From assembly GCF_040372165.1 (NCBI RefSeq), contig NZ_BAABWG010000003.1:186001-250000 (forward strand): DNA of 64,000 nt, in the 5' to 3' direction. Numbering within the stretch: position 1 is the first letter of the stretch; the number at the start of each line of letters is the position of its first letter. The position numbers were made by a program, and so were the translations under genes. Of this stretch, positions 17,851 through 27,347 are shown one piece after another. The notes beneath the pieces were generated by a model. The model was not told the DNA's origin, ran no database searches, and was given only the letters and a program-made list of their open reading frames with translations. This DNA is from Hydrogenophaga sp040372165. Its GTDB lineage: Bacteria > Pseudomonadota > Gammaproteobacteria > Burkholderiales > Burkholderiaceae_C.

Positions 17851-18450
17851 GTGACGACAAACAACCGCCGCCCCAATGCCAAGCCCCCAGCGGGCCGACG
17901 CCTCCAGACCCGACGCTCAGGCGTCCACGGCAAAGGCGTTTACGCCGTTCAGGACATTGCAGCGGGTAACCGTCTGATCGAATACACAGGTGAGGTCATC
18001 ACGTGGAAGGAGGCCTTGCGCCGGCATCCGCACGACCCCAAAGACCCCAACCACACGTTCTATTTCCACATTGACGACAAACATGTCATCGATGCGAAGT
18101 ATGGCGGCAATTCTGCCCGATGGATCAACCACAGCTGCAATCCCAACTGCGAAGCCGATGTCGATGGCGGCAGGGTGTTCATTGAGGCACTGAGGGACAT
18201 CAAGGCCGGTGAAGAGCTTTTCTACGACTACGGCCTGGTCATCGACGCCCCCCAGACACCTGAACTCCTGGCGGAGTACCCCTGCTGGTGCGGCTCGGCC
18301 AATTGCCGCGGGACCTTGCTATCACCACCCGATGAGGATGAGAGCAGCGTCGGCAAGGGCGATAAGAAGAAAAAGAAGAAGAACAAGACCAAAGACAAAG
18401 CCAAGAAAGACAAGAAGAAAAAGAAGTCCAAAGGCGGCAGCAAGGCCTGA
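17851..18450 (+). CDS. SET domain-containing protein-lysine N-methyltransferase
   Basis: 199 residues. The SET domain (about 15-140) shows GVHGKGVYA, the substrate/cofactor motif ARWINHSCNPNCE (NHSCxPN) and EELFYDYG, with a post-SET cysteine cluster CWCGSANCRG. The last 35 residues are almost all Lys, with Ser, Asp and Gly. It should transfer methyl from S-adenosylmethionine to lysines of an unknown protein. The start is GTG at 17851; no in-frame ATG lies nearby. It is divergent from topB, whose product carries a SWIB domain and a Lys-rich tail, which makes a substrate relationship conceivable but untested. Confidence 0.92.
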   Translation: MTTNNRRPNAKPPAGRRLQTRRSGVHGKGVYAVQDIAAGNRLIEYTGEVITWKEALRRHPHDPKDPNHTFYFHIDDKHVIDAKYGGNSARWINHSCNPNCEADVDGGRVFIEALRDIKAGEELFYDYGLVIDAPQTPELLAEYPCWCGSANCRGTLLSPPDEDESSVGKGDKKKKKKNKTKDKAKKDKKKKKSKGGSKA

Positions 18451-18464
18451 CGACTACTGCGACC

Positions 18465-19280
18465 ATGCCGCCCACCCCCCTGACCCTCGCCCACCACGCC
18501 GAAAACCTCTGGCAGGCCCTTCACCCGCTCTGGCCCGACTTCTCGGTCGAGGTACTGCCCAGCATTGACTCCACCAACACGGAACTCATGCGCCGGGCCC
18601 GCCAGGGCCTGGACCGTCCCGAGTTGCTGGTCGCTGAGGTGCAGACCGCGGGGCGCGGCCGCCTTGGAAAGTCCTGGCACAGCGAGCCAGGGCAGTCACT
18701 TGCGTTCTCCCTGGCGGTGCCCATGGCTCCTCAAGACTGGTCGGGGCTGTCTCTGGCTGTGGGCGTCAGTGTGGCCCAGGCGCTGGGCGAAGACGTCATG
18801 CTCAAGTGGCCCAACGATCTTTGGTACCAGGGCAGAAAACTCGGTGGCATTCTGGTAGAGACAGCCATGCCGGCCCAGCCGGCAGCGAGCGGCTCGGCGC
18901 GAGTGGCCGTGATCGGTATCGGCATCAATATCGCCAGACCGCCCGGTACGGCCGTGCAGCTGGCGCCACACGCAAATGGCTTGCCACCCGTCGCTCCGGC
19001 AGGACTGGCGGAGATCCAGATGGGTGTCACGGCAGGAGAAGCGCTGGAAGCCGTCTGCAAGCCCCTGGCCACCGATATCGGTCACTTTGTCCAGGACGGC
19101 TTTGCAGCGTTCCTGCAACGCTTCAGAGCGCGCGATGCCCTCGCTGGATGCGACGTGGTACTGTCGGACGGCACCCAAGGCGTGGCATCCGGCGTCGATG
19201 CCGACGGCGCTCTTCTGGTGCGAACCGGTTCGGGCATGCGAGCCATCAACAGTTCTGAAGTGAGTGTAAGACCATGCTGA
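18465..19280 (+). CDS. birA: Biotin--[acetyl-CoA-carboxylase] ligase
   Basis: 271 residues. The catalytic core has the biotinyl-AMP loop AEVQTAGRGRLGKSW (about 57-71), LKWPNDLWYQGRKLGGIL (about 113-130) and the small C-terminal domain. It lacks the N-terminal helix-turn-helix of bifunctional E. coli BirA, so it is a group I ligase without repressor function. It attaches biotin to carboxylase carrier proteins. The start lies 14 bp after the SET gene stop, and the 3' end overlaps the SPOR gene by 7 bp, suggesting a three-gene transcript. Confidence 0.95.
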   Translation: MPPTPLTLAHHAENLWQALHPLWPDFSVEVLPSIDSTNTELMRRARQGLDRPELLVAEVQTAGRGRLGKSWHSEPGQSLAFSLAVPMAPQDWSGLSLAVGVSVAQALGEDVMLKWPNDLWYQGRKLGGILVETAMPAQPAASGSARVAVIGIGINIARPPGTAVQLAPHANGLPPVAPAGLAEIQMGVTAGEALEAVCKPLATDIGHFVQDGFAAFLQRFRARDALAGCDVVLSDGTQGVASGVDADGALLVRTGSGMRAINSSEVSVRPC

Positions 19281-20092
19281 GATGGACGGTGGGGCTTCTT
19301 TTGGCAGCGAACGCCTTGTACTTTGCCTGGACTCAGGGGTACCTGGGCGGGCTCGGGTTCGCACCAGCGATCGAACGCGAACCCGAACGCATCAGCAATC
19401 AGGTCAACCCGGACACCATTCGGCTGCTCAACGGCATGCCTGCCGTGTCATCGGAAAGCAGCGCCGAGACCGGTTCCATGCCGGTGGCCCAGACTGTCGA
19501 GGCTGCCACGCCGGACGCTACTGCCGACTCCGCACCTGCTGAGCCAGACGATCCGCCTGCTCCGGCTGAAACCGGAGCGGTGGCCGGAGAAACCAGCATT
19601 GCCGCAACGCCTGTGTCCAACGTAGCCACGTGCTGGGTCGCTGACGGGCTGTCGGTAGAGCAAGGCAACGCTTTGCAGCAGGTCCTCGCCTCGCGAAGCG
19701 ACCTGCAAGGGCTCTACGACTTCAAGTCGGAAAAGGGCGGCGGGCGCTGGATTGTGTACATGGGAAAACTGGGCGAGCAGACCATGCAGCGAAAGAAGAA
19801 GGAGCTGCGCGAGTTCAAGGTGGAGTTTCGCGAAGTGCGCAACTCTCCACTGTCGCCAGGGCTGGCGCTGGGCACTTTCTCGACCGAAGAAGCAGCTGAA
19901 CGCGGCCTGGAGATCGTGTCAAAGAAGGGCGTACGGACCGCGCGGGTCGCCCAGGAACGCCCCGAAAGAGACTATGTCACGATGACACTGCCAGCCGTGA
20001 CCAGTGACCAGAAGGCCAGGTTTGACGAAGTGCTGGCTGCTTTTGAGGGCACTGCACTGGAGCCGTGCAATCCGGCAGAAGAGCAGCAGTGA
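19274..20092 (+). CDS. SPOR domain-containing membrane protein
   Basis: 272 residues. A single N-terminal membrane span (about 2-20, RWTVGLLLAANALYFAW) is followed by an Ala/Pro/Glu-rich periplasmic linker and a C-terminal SPOR-like domain (about 115-225) containing CWVADGLS, RWIVYMGKL and ALGTFSTEEAAERGLEIV. SPOR domains bind denuded peptidoglycan at division sites. The ATG overlaps the end of birA, an arrangement common in related bacteria, where coaX often lies between them; here it does not. Confidence 0.82.
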   Translation: MLRWTVGLLLAANALYFAWTQGYLGGLGFAPAIEREPERISNQVNPDTIRLLNGMPAVSSESSAETGSMPVAQTVEAATPDATADSAPAEPDDPPAPAETGAVAGETSIAATPVSNVATCWVADGLSVEQGNALQQVLASRSDLQGLYDFKSEKGGGRWIVYMGKLGEQTMQRKKKELREFKVEFREVRNSPLSPGLALGTFSTEEAAERGLEIVSKKGVRTARVAQERPERDYVTMTLPAVTSDQKARFDEVLAAFEGTALEPCNPAEEQQ

Positions 20093-20138
20093 TCGCTCGG
20101 GCTTCGGCCCGGCACGGCACCACCGCAGACCGCGCACC

Positions 20139-21182
20139 CTACCAGCCGGTCAGGCGAGCCCAGATACTGCGTTTCTGGTTTTCCGCCGCAAAGAACGGGT
20201 CGGCGCGCACCCGCTCGTCAACCGCTCCGCGTGATTTGGCCAGGGACTTGGCCGCTTCCACCATGGGCGGTGGCCCTGCGACAAACACACTCGCCCCGGA
20301 CAAATCGGCGTGATCTTCGGCCACGGCTTCATGAAGCATGCCGGCACGCGCCGGGATGTCGCAGAAGCCATCGTCGGAGAGCACAGGCACGAAGGTGATG
20401 CCCCGGGTCTCCACGATTTTCTTGAGGTACTCATAGGCATAGAGGTCCCGCTGACCCCTGACGCCGTGATAGAGATGGATCTGCTCCCCCGGAACACCCT
20501 GCATCAGTGCGGCTTCCAGCACGCTGAGCATGGGCGCCAGACCAGTCCCGCCTCCGAGCAGCAACAAAGGACCTCCTTCGCTGGCGTGATGCGGCTCCCA
20601 ATGCGCTTCTCCAAATGGTCCCTGCACCTCCACGGTTTCACCCGGCTCCAGAGCGGAAGCCACAAACTGACTGACTTGACCGTTGGGGACGATGCGCATG
20701 TGAAAACTCAGCTTCCCTTCGGCCCTGGCGGTCGCCATGGAATAGCTGCGGGCCGGCAGGCCGGGAAACCGCAACTTGGCAAACTGGCCCGGATGGTATT
20801 CAAAGCAAACACCCTCGGGCACGGCCACCTCGACAGCCACCACGTCGTGTGCCACCTTGCTGGCCGAAAGCACTCGCGACTTGAACTTCAACACCGGGTA
20901 GATGATGCTGGGGTTGTTCAGCCAGCGCAGCGCAATGTCTCCATCTGCTTTCGAGCGACAGGCCAGGATCTTTCCCTCCTCGCGCTCCTCGGGCGTGAGT
21001 GCCAGAGGGCTGTGCTTCTCCATCGTGACCTCGCCACTGAGGACCTGGCACTTGCAACTGCCACATTCACCGGTGCCGCACCCATGCGGAAAGGGAACGC
21101 CCGCATCCAGCGCGGCGTCGAGAATACGCTGCCCTTTCGTCTCAAACGTCTGTGGCCACTGATCGATCCGAACCGTACCCAT
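20139..21182 (-). CDS. 2Fe-2S ferredoxin / FAD / NAD(P) oxidoreductase
   Basis: 347 residues from MGTVRIDQWP; GGAGGAG precedes the ATG at 21180-21182. The N-terminal plant-type ferredoxin has PHGCGTGECGSCKCQV and a distant LAC (Cys-x4-Cys-x2-Cys plus one). The FAD domain has ARSYSMAT (RxYS); the NAD domain has LGGGTGLAPML and VAGPPPMVEAA. The layout matches reductase components of oxygenases such as phenol hydroxylase DmpP. No oxygenase gene is nearby; the only partner is the cytochrome b/EB_dh gene 77 bp upstream on the same strand, so it probably feeds or drains electrons from that haem protein. Confidence 0.9.
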   Translation of the reverse strand: MGTVRIDQWPQTFETKGQRILDAALDAGVPFPHGCGTGECGSCKCQVLSGEVTMEKHSPLALTPEEREEGKILACRSKADGDIALRWLNNPSIIYPVLKFKSRVLSASKVAHDVVAVEVAVPEGVCFEYHPGQFAKLRFPGLPARSYSMATARAEGKLSFHMRIVPNGQVSQFVASALEPGETVEVQGPFGEAHWEPHHASEGGPLLLLGGGTGLAPMLSVLEAALMQGVPGEQIHLYHGVRGQRDLYAYEYLKKIVETRGITFVPVLSDDGFCDIPARAGMLHEAVAEDHADLSGASVFVAGPPPMVEAAKSLAKSRGAVDERVRADPFFAAENQKRSIWARLTGW

Positions 21183-21259
21183 GGTCTGGCTCCTCCCTGA
21201 ACTGAACGATGCTGAAAAGGCCTGCCTGCGCGGCGGGCCACCCGAGGCGACAGGCCCGC

Positions 21260-22909
21260 TCAGGGCGCAACCGCGAGACGCAAGGGGTGAACGTGACGGG
21301 TATGGCGAACCTGGTTGTGATCGAACACCGCCACCCACATGAACACATCGCTGGCAATGGCCTGGTCATACTGGCTGCCCGTGTCCAGTGCTCGCGACGC
21401 TTCAATGGTCCACCACCCGTCTTTCCACTGGGCGTGGGCCTGGACGTCGCCGCGGTCGCCTTCGAATGGCTTGTCAGATACAACCGACGGAATCACTGTT
21501 CCAACGGGAATGTTGGCGTCGAGCTCTTCCGTATAGGGAACGAGTTCACCCTTTGGAATCGCGTACAACTCACCCATGTCGCTGACATCCGGGTTGGGAT
21601 CAAACGAGCCCATTCTCTCCAGCACCAGATTGATGTCATTTGGCAGGGCCTTGAGCTTGACGTAGTCGCTGTCAGGAATTTTCTCGAAAAGCGATTCGAA
21701 GCCTCCGGCCGTCTTCGGGTCCTGGGTGTAGCCCGCGGTATAGCGGCCCGAAGGCTTGGGCTCCATCGGAGCCCCAAAGTAGTTGTCATCAAACTGGTTC
21801 AAGGTGCCTGACCGCACGCTCTTCCAGTGCCACACATCGGCCAGACTGCCATCGGTGGTGGCGTGCAGGCCCAGCCCGTTGCCCGGACCGGGTTTGTCCT
21901 TGAATGGCTTGGGGCCAATGTTCATGGTATTGCCGCCTGCAATCGGCGAAGGCGCCAGCATCACGGCGAACTTGTCTTCGTAATAGTCGTTTTCGTCGTT
22001 GATGAAATACTGAGAATGCATGAGCTTCCAGCCTTCAGCGGTTTTCTGAAGCGGAATGTGCTTCTGGCTGCGGGTGGCATCCTGCCAGCGGAACAGGAAG
22101 TAGGCGCGGTTGTCATCGCGCACCGCCTTCACGTGCACGGCCACCTCACCGCTGTCGTTGGCCAGATTGAAGCCACGCGACGTATGAACAATCGCCTCGG
22201 GCGCATCTGCCCAGGCCTTCTCTTCACCATTGCCATCGAGCACGGGCGCCGCCTCAGTGCGCACCACACTCAATGTGTCCTGTGCAGAGCGATCAGCCAG
22301 ATAGGCCAGCGCCGTACCCGCCAGGCCGAGGGTCAGCGCCGTGACCGCCCCCATGCCATAAGCCATGCGAGGAGAGACGATCTTCAGCAGCTGACGCAAT
22401 CCGCCCATGAGCAGCTGCGCCACAACGTGCAGAACGATGTAGAAGACGAATGCCCAGGAAACGAGCTTGTGCACCACTACCAGCGCTTCGGTGGGCAATG
22501 CGCCAGGGAAAAAGTACAACAGTGTCCCGGTGATGGCGGCCAACGCCAGCAGGGCCAGCGCACCCCAGTAGATCAGTTTGTTGATGGCTGTCCAGCGCGC
22601 GTGGCGATCAGGGCTGCGCAGACTGCTGCCGCGAAAACTCAAACGGCCGCCCAGACCCTGGGTCACCAGAAAGCCCAGATAAGCGATCACCAGCCCTGTG
22701 AGCAAGCTGGCGCTGACAAAGTGCCAGTGCTCGACGTTGCCCTGGAGCACAAAGAAATCCACCCACCGCATCCAGTTACCTGTATCGGTCATGCTGACGA
22801 TGCGCCAGCCGGTGGAAACGCTCACCAGAAGCGCAATCACCATCCCCCAGTGCAGGACCATCGTGGGCAGGTCCGACTTCTTGTTGGTCAGATCGTTTTG
22901 GTAGTTCAT
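21260..22909 (-). CDS. Cytochrome b561-type membrane protein fused to an ethylbenzene-dehydrogenase-like haem-binding domain
   Basis: 549 residues; ATG at 22907-22909 with GAGAGG upstream. The N-terminal half (about 1-210) has five or so hydrophobic spans with haem-ligand-type histidines (VLHWGMV, EHWHFVSA, VVHKLVSWAFVFYIVLHV). The C-terminal half (about 225-549) is a soluble EB_dh/DMSO-reductase-gamma-like domain (APVLDGNGEEKAWADAPE, AYFLFRWQDATRSQKH, EDKFAVML), predicted to bind haem b in the periplasm. Such fusions are electron-transfer proteins. With the adjacent ferredoxin-flavoprotein it forms a compact two-gene redox unit whose physiological role I do not recognise. Confidence 0.82.
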   Translation of the reverse strand: MNYQNDLTNKKSDLPTMVLHWGMVIALLVSVSTGWRIVSMTDTGNWMRWVDFFVLQGNVEHWHFVSASLLTGLVIAYLGFLVTQGLGGRLSFRGSSLRSPDRHARWTAINKLIYWGALALLALAAITGTLLYFFPGALPTEALVVVHKLVSWAFVFYIVLHVVAQLLMGGLRQLLKIVSPRMAYGMGAVTALTLGLAGTALAYLADRSAQDTLSVVRTEAAPVLDGNGEEKAWADAPEAIVHTSRGFNLANDSGEVAVHVKAVRDDNRAYFLFRWQDATRSQKHIPLQKTAEGWKLMHSQYFINDENDYYEDKFAVMLAPSPIAGGNTMNIGPKPFKDKPGPGNGLGLHATTDGSLADVWHWKSVRSGTLNQFDDNYFGAPMEPKPSGRYTAGYTQDPKTAGGFESLFEKIPDSDYVKLKALPNDINLVLERMGSFDPNPDVSDMGELYAIPKGELVPYTEELDANIPVGTVIPSVVSDKPFEGDRGDVQAHAQWKDGWWTIEASRALDTGSQYDQAIASDVFMWVAVFDHNQVRHTRHVHPLRLAVAP

Positions 22910-23142
22910 ATCCCTCTCACATTCCTCGCAAGGTTGCAACGCGTGACATATTACCGATTCGATCCGTAACAAGACGTACCTTTGTCGTCATTTCTGACAG
23001 GCCTCTATCCCAAAAATAATTCCTAAGTCCTATGAAAAACAATGATATTTGGCGAGATGACCACCGTTACAACTGGTTTGACGGTGTCAAATGGAACCTA
23101 ACATTACCTCACATGAGCGACGCAACGGGCTGGCCGCAAGCA
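22910..23142. promoter_or_regulatory. AT-richer upstream region of the cytochrome b gene
   Basis: 233 bp between the cytochrome start and the gapA terminator, noticeably AT-richer than its surroundings. It contains a near-perfect inverted repeat TTTGACGGTGTCAAA (23077-23091), a candidate operator. No convincing gene is seen; a 67-codon plus-strand frame at 23032-23235 runs through the gapA terminator. Confidence 0.45.
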
Positions 23143-23169
23143 CAAAAAAAGAGCGCCACTAGGGCGCTC
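23143..23169 (-). terminator. Rho-independent terminator of gapA
   Basis: On the minus strand GAGCGCC-CTAGT-GGCGCTC is followed by seven T residues. It lies 56 bp beyond the gapA stop. Confidence 0.9.
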
Positions 23170-23224
23170 CTTTATTTCGCAATGTCATCCGCCAACAGGC
23201 GGATCCACGAAAGTTGGGACCAAC

Positions 23225-24223
<999 letters not shown>

Positions 24224-24282
24224 GTCCTCTACTCCTGTTGGATGGATGAATAAATGGGGAAGCGAAATAGGAATCCGGGGTT

Positions 24283-26334
24283 TCAGCGAGCCAGCGCGGC
24301 GCGCACGGTGTCGACCACGTTCTCTGCCGTAAAGCCAAAGTGCTTGAACAGGTCGCCAGCCGGCGCAGACTCGCCAAAAGTATCAATGCCGACCACAGCG
24401 GCGACGCCGTACTTCCACCAGCCGTCGGTGGAACCCATCTCGACGGCCACGCGTGGCAGGCCTTGCGGCAGCACGGACTTCTTGTAGGCCACGGTTTGCT
24501 GGTCGAACGTGGTCGTGCTGGGCATGGAGACCACGCGCACGGCAATCTTGTGTTCCTTGGCGAGGAGTTCCTGGGCCTTGAGCGCCAGCTGCACTTCGGA
24601 GCCGGTGGCGATGATGACGGCCTGGGCTTTCTTCTTCAGACCCACCTCGGCTGGCTCGGCCAGCACGTACGCACCTTTGCTAATGTCGGACAGATCCTTC
24701 TTCGGGGCATAGGGCAAGCCCTGGCGAGAGAGCAGTAGCGCGGTCGGCTTCTGGGCATTGCGCAGTGCCACCGCCCAGGCCACCGAGGTTTCGGCAGTGT
24801 CGGCCGGACGCCAGACGTCGAGGTTGGGGATCAGGCGCAGGCTGGCGGCGTGCTCGATGGACTGGTGGGTCGGGCCATCTTCGCCCAGACCGATGGAGTC
24901 GTGGGTGAACACGTGGATCACGCGCTTCTTCATCAGCGCTGCCATGCGGATGGCATTGCGGCTGTAGTCGGAGAACGTGAGGAAGGTGCCGCCGTAAGGA
25001 ATGTAGCCACCGTGCAGCGCTACGCCGTTCATGATCGCGGCCATGCCGAACTCGCGCACGCCGTAGTTGATGTGACGGCCCACATGACCTTCTTCCGTCT
25101 TGACGACCTTGCCGCTCTTGTCCATGCGCAGGGCCGGCGTGGAGGGGGTGTTGGTCAGATTGGAGCCGGTGAGGTCGGCAGAACCTCCGAGCATTTCAGG
25201 CAGGTTGGCCGTGAAGTGGCCCAGGGCGATTTGGCTGGCCTTGCGGCTGGCCACGGTTTCGGCTTTCGTGTGGGCTTCGACGGCGGCGTCAACAGCGACC
25301 TGATCGAAGCTCTTGGGCAGATCCCCTGCCATGCGGCGGGTGAACTCGGCTGCCAGTTCAGGGTAAGCAGCAGCGTAAGCAGTGAACGCAGTCTCCCACT
25401 CGCCCTGTACGGCTTCGCCGGCGGCCTTGGCATCCCATGCCGCATAAACCTCAGCCGGGATTTCGAACGGTGCGGCCGTCCAGCCCAGAGCTTCGCGGGT
25501 CAGGGCAATTTCTTCGGCACCCAGGGGTTCGCCGTGGGCTTTGGCGGTGTTGGCTCGGTTGGGGCTGCCCTTGCCAATGTGGGTTTTGCAGCAGATCAGG
25601 GTGGGCTTGTCCGAGGCGGCCTTGGCTTTGGCAATGGCCGTGTCGACGGCGTCGACGTTGTGGCCGTCCACGTTGCGGATCACATTCCAGCCGCAGGCTT
25701 CGAAGCGCTTGGGCGTATCGTCCATGAACCAGGGGGCCACCTGGCCGTCGATGGAGATACCGTTGTCGTCATACAGCGCAATCAGCTTGCCCAGCTTCCA
25801 GGCACCGGCCAGGGCCACCGCTTCGTGGCTGATGCCTTCCATCAGGCAGCCGTCACCCAGGAACACATAGGTGTGGTGATCGACGATGGCATGGCCATCA
25901 CGGTTGAACTCGGCTGCCAGCAGCTTCTCGGCCAGTGCCATGCCCACGGCGTTGGTGACGCCTTGGCCCAGCGGGCCAGTCGTGGTTTCGACACCAGGGG
26001 TCATGCCCACTTCAGGGTGACCGGCGGTCTTGCTGTGCAGCTGGCGGAAGTTCTTCAGCTCGGACATCGGCAGGTCGTAGCCCGTCAGGTGCAGCAGCGA
26101 ATAGATCAGCATGGAGCCGTGACCATTGGACAGGACGAAACGGTCACGGTTGGCCCAGGCCGGATTGGTCGGGTTGTGTCGCAGGTGACGCCCCCACAGC
26201 GCAACGGCCATGTCGGCCATGCCCATCGGCGCGCCGGGGTGTCCCGACTTGGCTTGTTGCACGGCATCCATGGCAAGCGCACGGATGGCATTGGCTTGTT
26301 GGGTCGGGGTGGCGGTGGAGGTGGCGTCGGACAT
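24283..26334 (-). CDS. tkt: Transketolase
   Basis: 683 residues from MSDATSTATP; a longer frame to 26511 is probably untranslated. Thiamine-diphosphate binding is shown by GDGCLMEGISHEA with the distal Asn in the same region; other signatures are SGHPGAPMGMADMA, HDSIGLGEDGPTHQ and the C-terminal transketolase domain. It moves two-carbon units between sugar phosphates. It is the first gene of a probable tkt-gapA operon and is divergent from murU across about 235 bp. Confidence 0.96.
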   Translation of the reverse strand: MSDATSTATPTQQANAIRALAMDAVQQAKSGHPGAPMGMADMAVALWGRHLRHNPTNPAWANRDRFVLSNGHGSMLIYSLLHLTGYDLPMSELKNFRQLHSKTAGHPEVGMTPGVETTTGPLGQGVTNAVGMALAEKLLAAEFNRDGHAIVDHHTYVFLGDGCLMEGISHEAVALAGAWKLGKLIALYDDNGISIDGQVAPWFMDDTPKRFEACGWNVIRNVDGHNVDAVDTAIAKAKAASDKPTLICCKTHIGKGSPNRANTAKAHGEPLGAEEIALTREALGWTAAPFEIPAEVYAAWDAKAAGEAVQGEWETAFTAYAAAYPELAAEFTRRMAGDLPKSFDQVAVDAAVEAHTKAETVASRKASQIALGHFTANLPEMLGGSADLTGSNLTNTPSTPALRMDKSGKVVKTEEGHVGRHINYGVREFGMAAIMNGVALHGGYIPYGGTFLTFSDYSRNAIRMAALMKKRVIHVFTHDSIGLGEDGPTHQSIEHAASLRLIPNLDVWRPADTAETSVAWAVALRNAQKPTALLLSRQGLPYAPKKDLSDISKGAYVLAEPAEVGLKKKAQAVIIATGSEVQLALKAQELLAKEHKIAVRVVSMPSTTTFDQQTVAYKKSVLPQGLPRVAVEMGSTDGWWKYGVAAVVGIDTFGESAPAGDLFKHFGFTAENVVDTVRAALAR

Positions 26335-26570
26335 GTGGGCTGGCGAGGTCGTCGGGTGGTCGGGGCTGTCGGGCAGGTTGCGCAACAGGCGATAGGGGAA
26401 AACCCATGATTTTATCGGTCTCTGGATCGGCGTCGACCCCTGGGGCCTGGCGGCGCGCATTCCGCTCGGGCTTTGCGGCGGAGCCGACTGGGAAATAATG
26501 GGGGCTGTCACACCACTGAAGAAGACTCACACCCACAGCCATGAGCCAAGCCATGTCAACGGACGCCAGC

Positions 26571-27320
26571 ATGAACGCGATCATCCTCGCCGCGGGCAGA
26601 GGCAAGCGCATGCGGCCATTGACCGACGCCACTCCCAAACCTCTGCTGGCCGTGCATGGACGACCGATGGTGCAATGGCTGGCAGATGCTCTGTCCGAAG
26701 GCGGCCTGGACCGACTGGTGGTCAATACCGAATGGCTGGGTGAGCAGGTCACGGCCTTCTTTGAGAGCTGGAACGTGGCGCACCCCAACGTAGCCCTGCA
26801 GTTTTCGCACGAAGGGCTGGATTTCGGCTACGCGCTGGAGACCGCCGGCGGCATTTCCCGCGCCTTGCCCATGCTCGGAGAGGTTTTCTGGGCCATGGCC
26901 GGCGACGTCTACGTGCCGGAGTTCGATTTCTCGTCGAGTACTGCGGCTTCGTTTGCCCAAAGCGACCAGCTCGCGCACTTGTGGCTGGTGCCCAATCCGG
27001 AGCACAACCCGGGCGGTGATTTCGGCTTGGATGACTCGGGGCGCGCCCTGAACGTCGATGCGGACCAGGCCCGGCAAGCCGGCATTCCCCGCTACACCTT
27101 CAGCACCATCGCCCTGTACAAGCGGGCTTTGTTTGAAGCGCCCTGGAGCGACGTGCTGCCCGGCAACCCTCAGGGCACATCGGCTCCGCTGGCGCCGCTG
27201 CTGCGCAAGGCCATGGATGCCGGCCGAGTCAGCGCGGAGCTGTTTGATGGCGCGTGGATGGACGTGGGCACGCCCGAACGGCTGGCCCAGATCAACGCAG
27301 CAGGACAATCCCATTTCTGA
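26571..27320 (+). CDS. murU: N-acetylmuramate alpha-1-phosphate uridylyltransferase-like nucleotidyltransferase
   Basis: 249 residues from MNAIILAAGRGKRMRPLTD, the nucleotidyltransferase signature; in-frame ATGs at 26541 and 26553 are possible alternatives. VNTEWLGEQV, AGDVYVPEFDF and YTFSTIALYKRALFE fit the MurU family, which makes UDP-MurNAc from MurNAc-1-phosphate in cell-wall recycling. Its pathway partner amgK is often adjacent in related bacteria; here amgK is 25 kb away at 51989. pepP follows 28 bp downstream. Confidence 0.88.
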   Translation: MNAIILAAGRGKRMRPLTDATPKPLLAVHGRPMVQWLADALSEGGLDRLVVNTEWLGEQVTAFFESWNVAHPNVALQFSHEGLDFGYALETAGGISRALPMLGEVFWAMAGDVYVPEFDFSSSTAASFAQSDQLAHLWLVPNPEHNPGGDFGLDDSGRALNVDADQARQAGIPRYTFSTIALYKRALFEAPWSDVLPGNPQGTSAPLAPLLRKAMDAGRVSAELFDGAWMDVGTPERLAQINAAGQSHF

Positions 27321-27347
27321 TGACAGGGGCAGCGCAAAACGCTGACA

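Noticed and set aside
17753..17860. Upstream extension of TopB by 36 residues
   Set aside because: It would translate the alternating purine-pyrimidine tract into a Cys/Val/His-rich stretch; the family starts at the KTLVIAEKPSVA region.
23077..23091. Calling TTTGACGGTGTCAAA an FNR/CRP site
   Set aside because: The half-site spacing is 13 rather than 14 bp in total, so I only list it as an unassigned palindrome.
24850..26409. A 519-codon plus-strand frame opposite transketolase
   Set aside because: Antisense shadow of a certain gene; no motif or start context.
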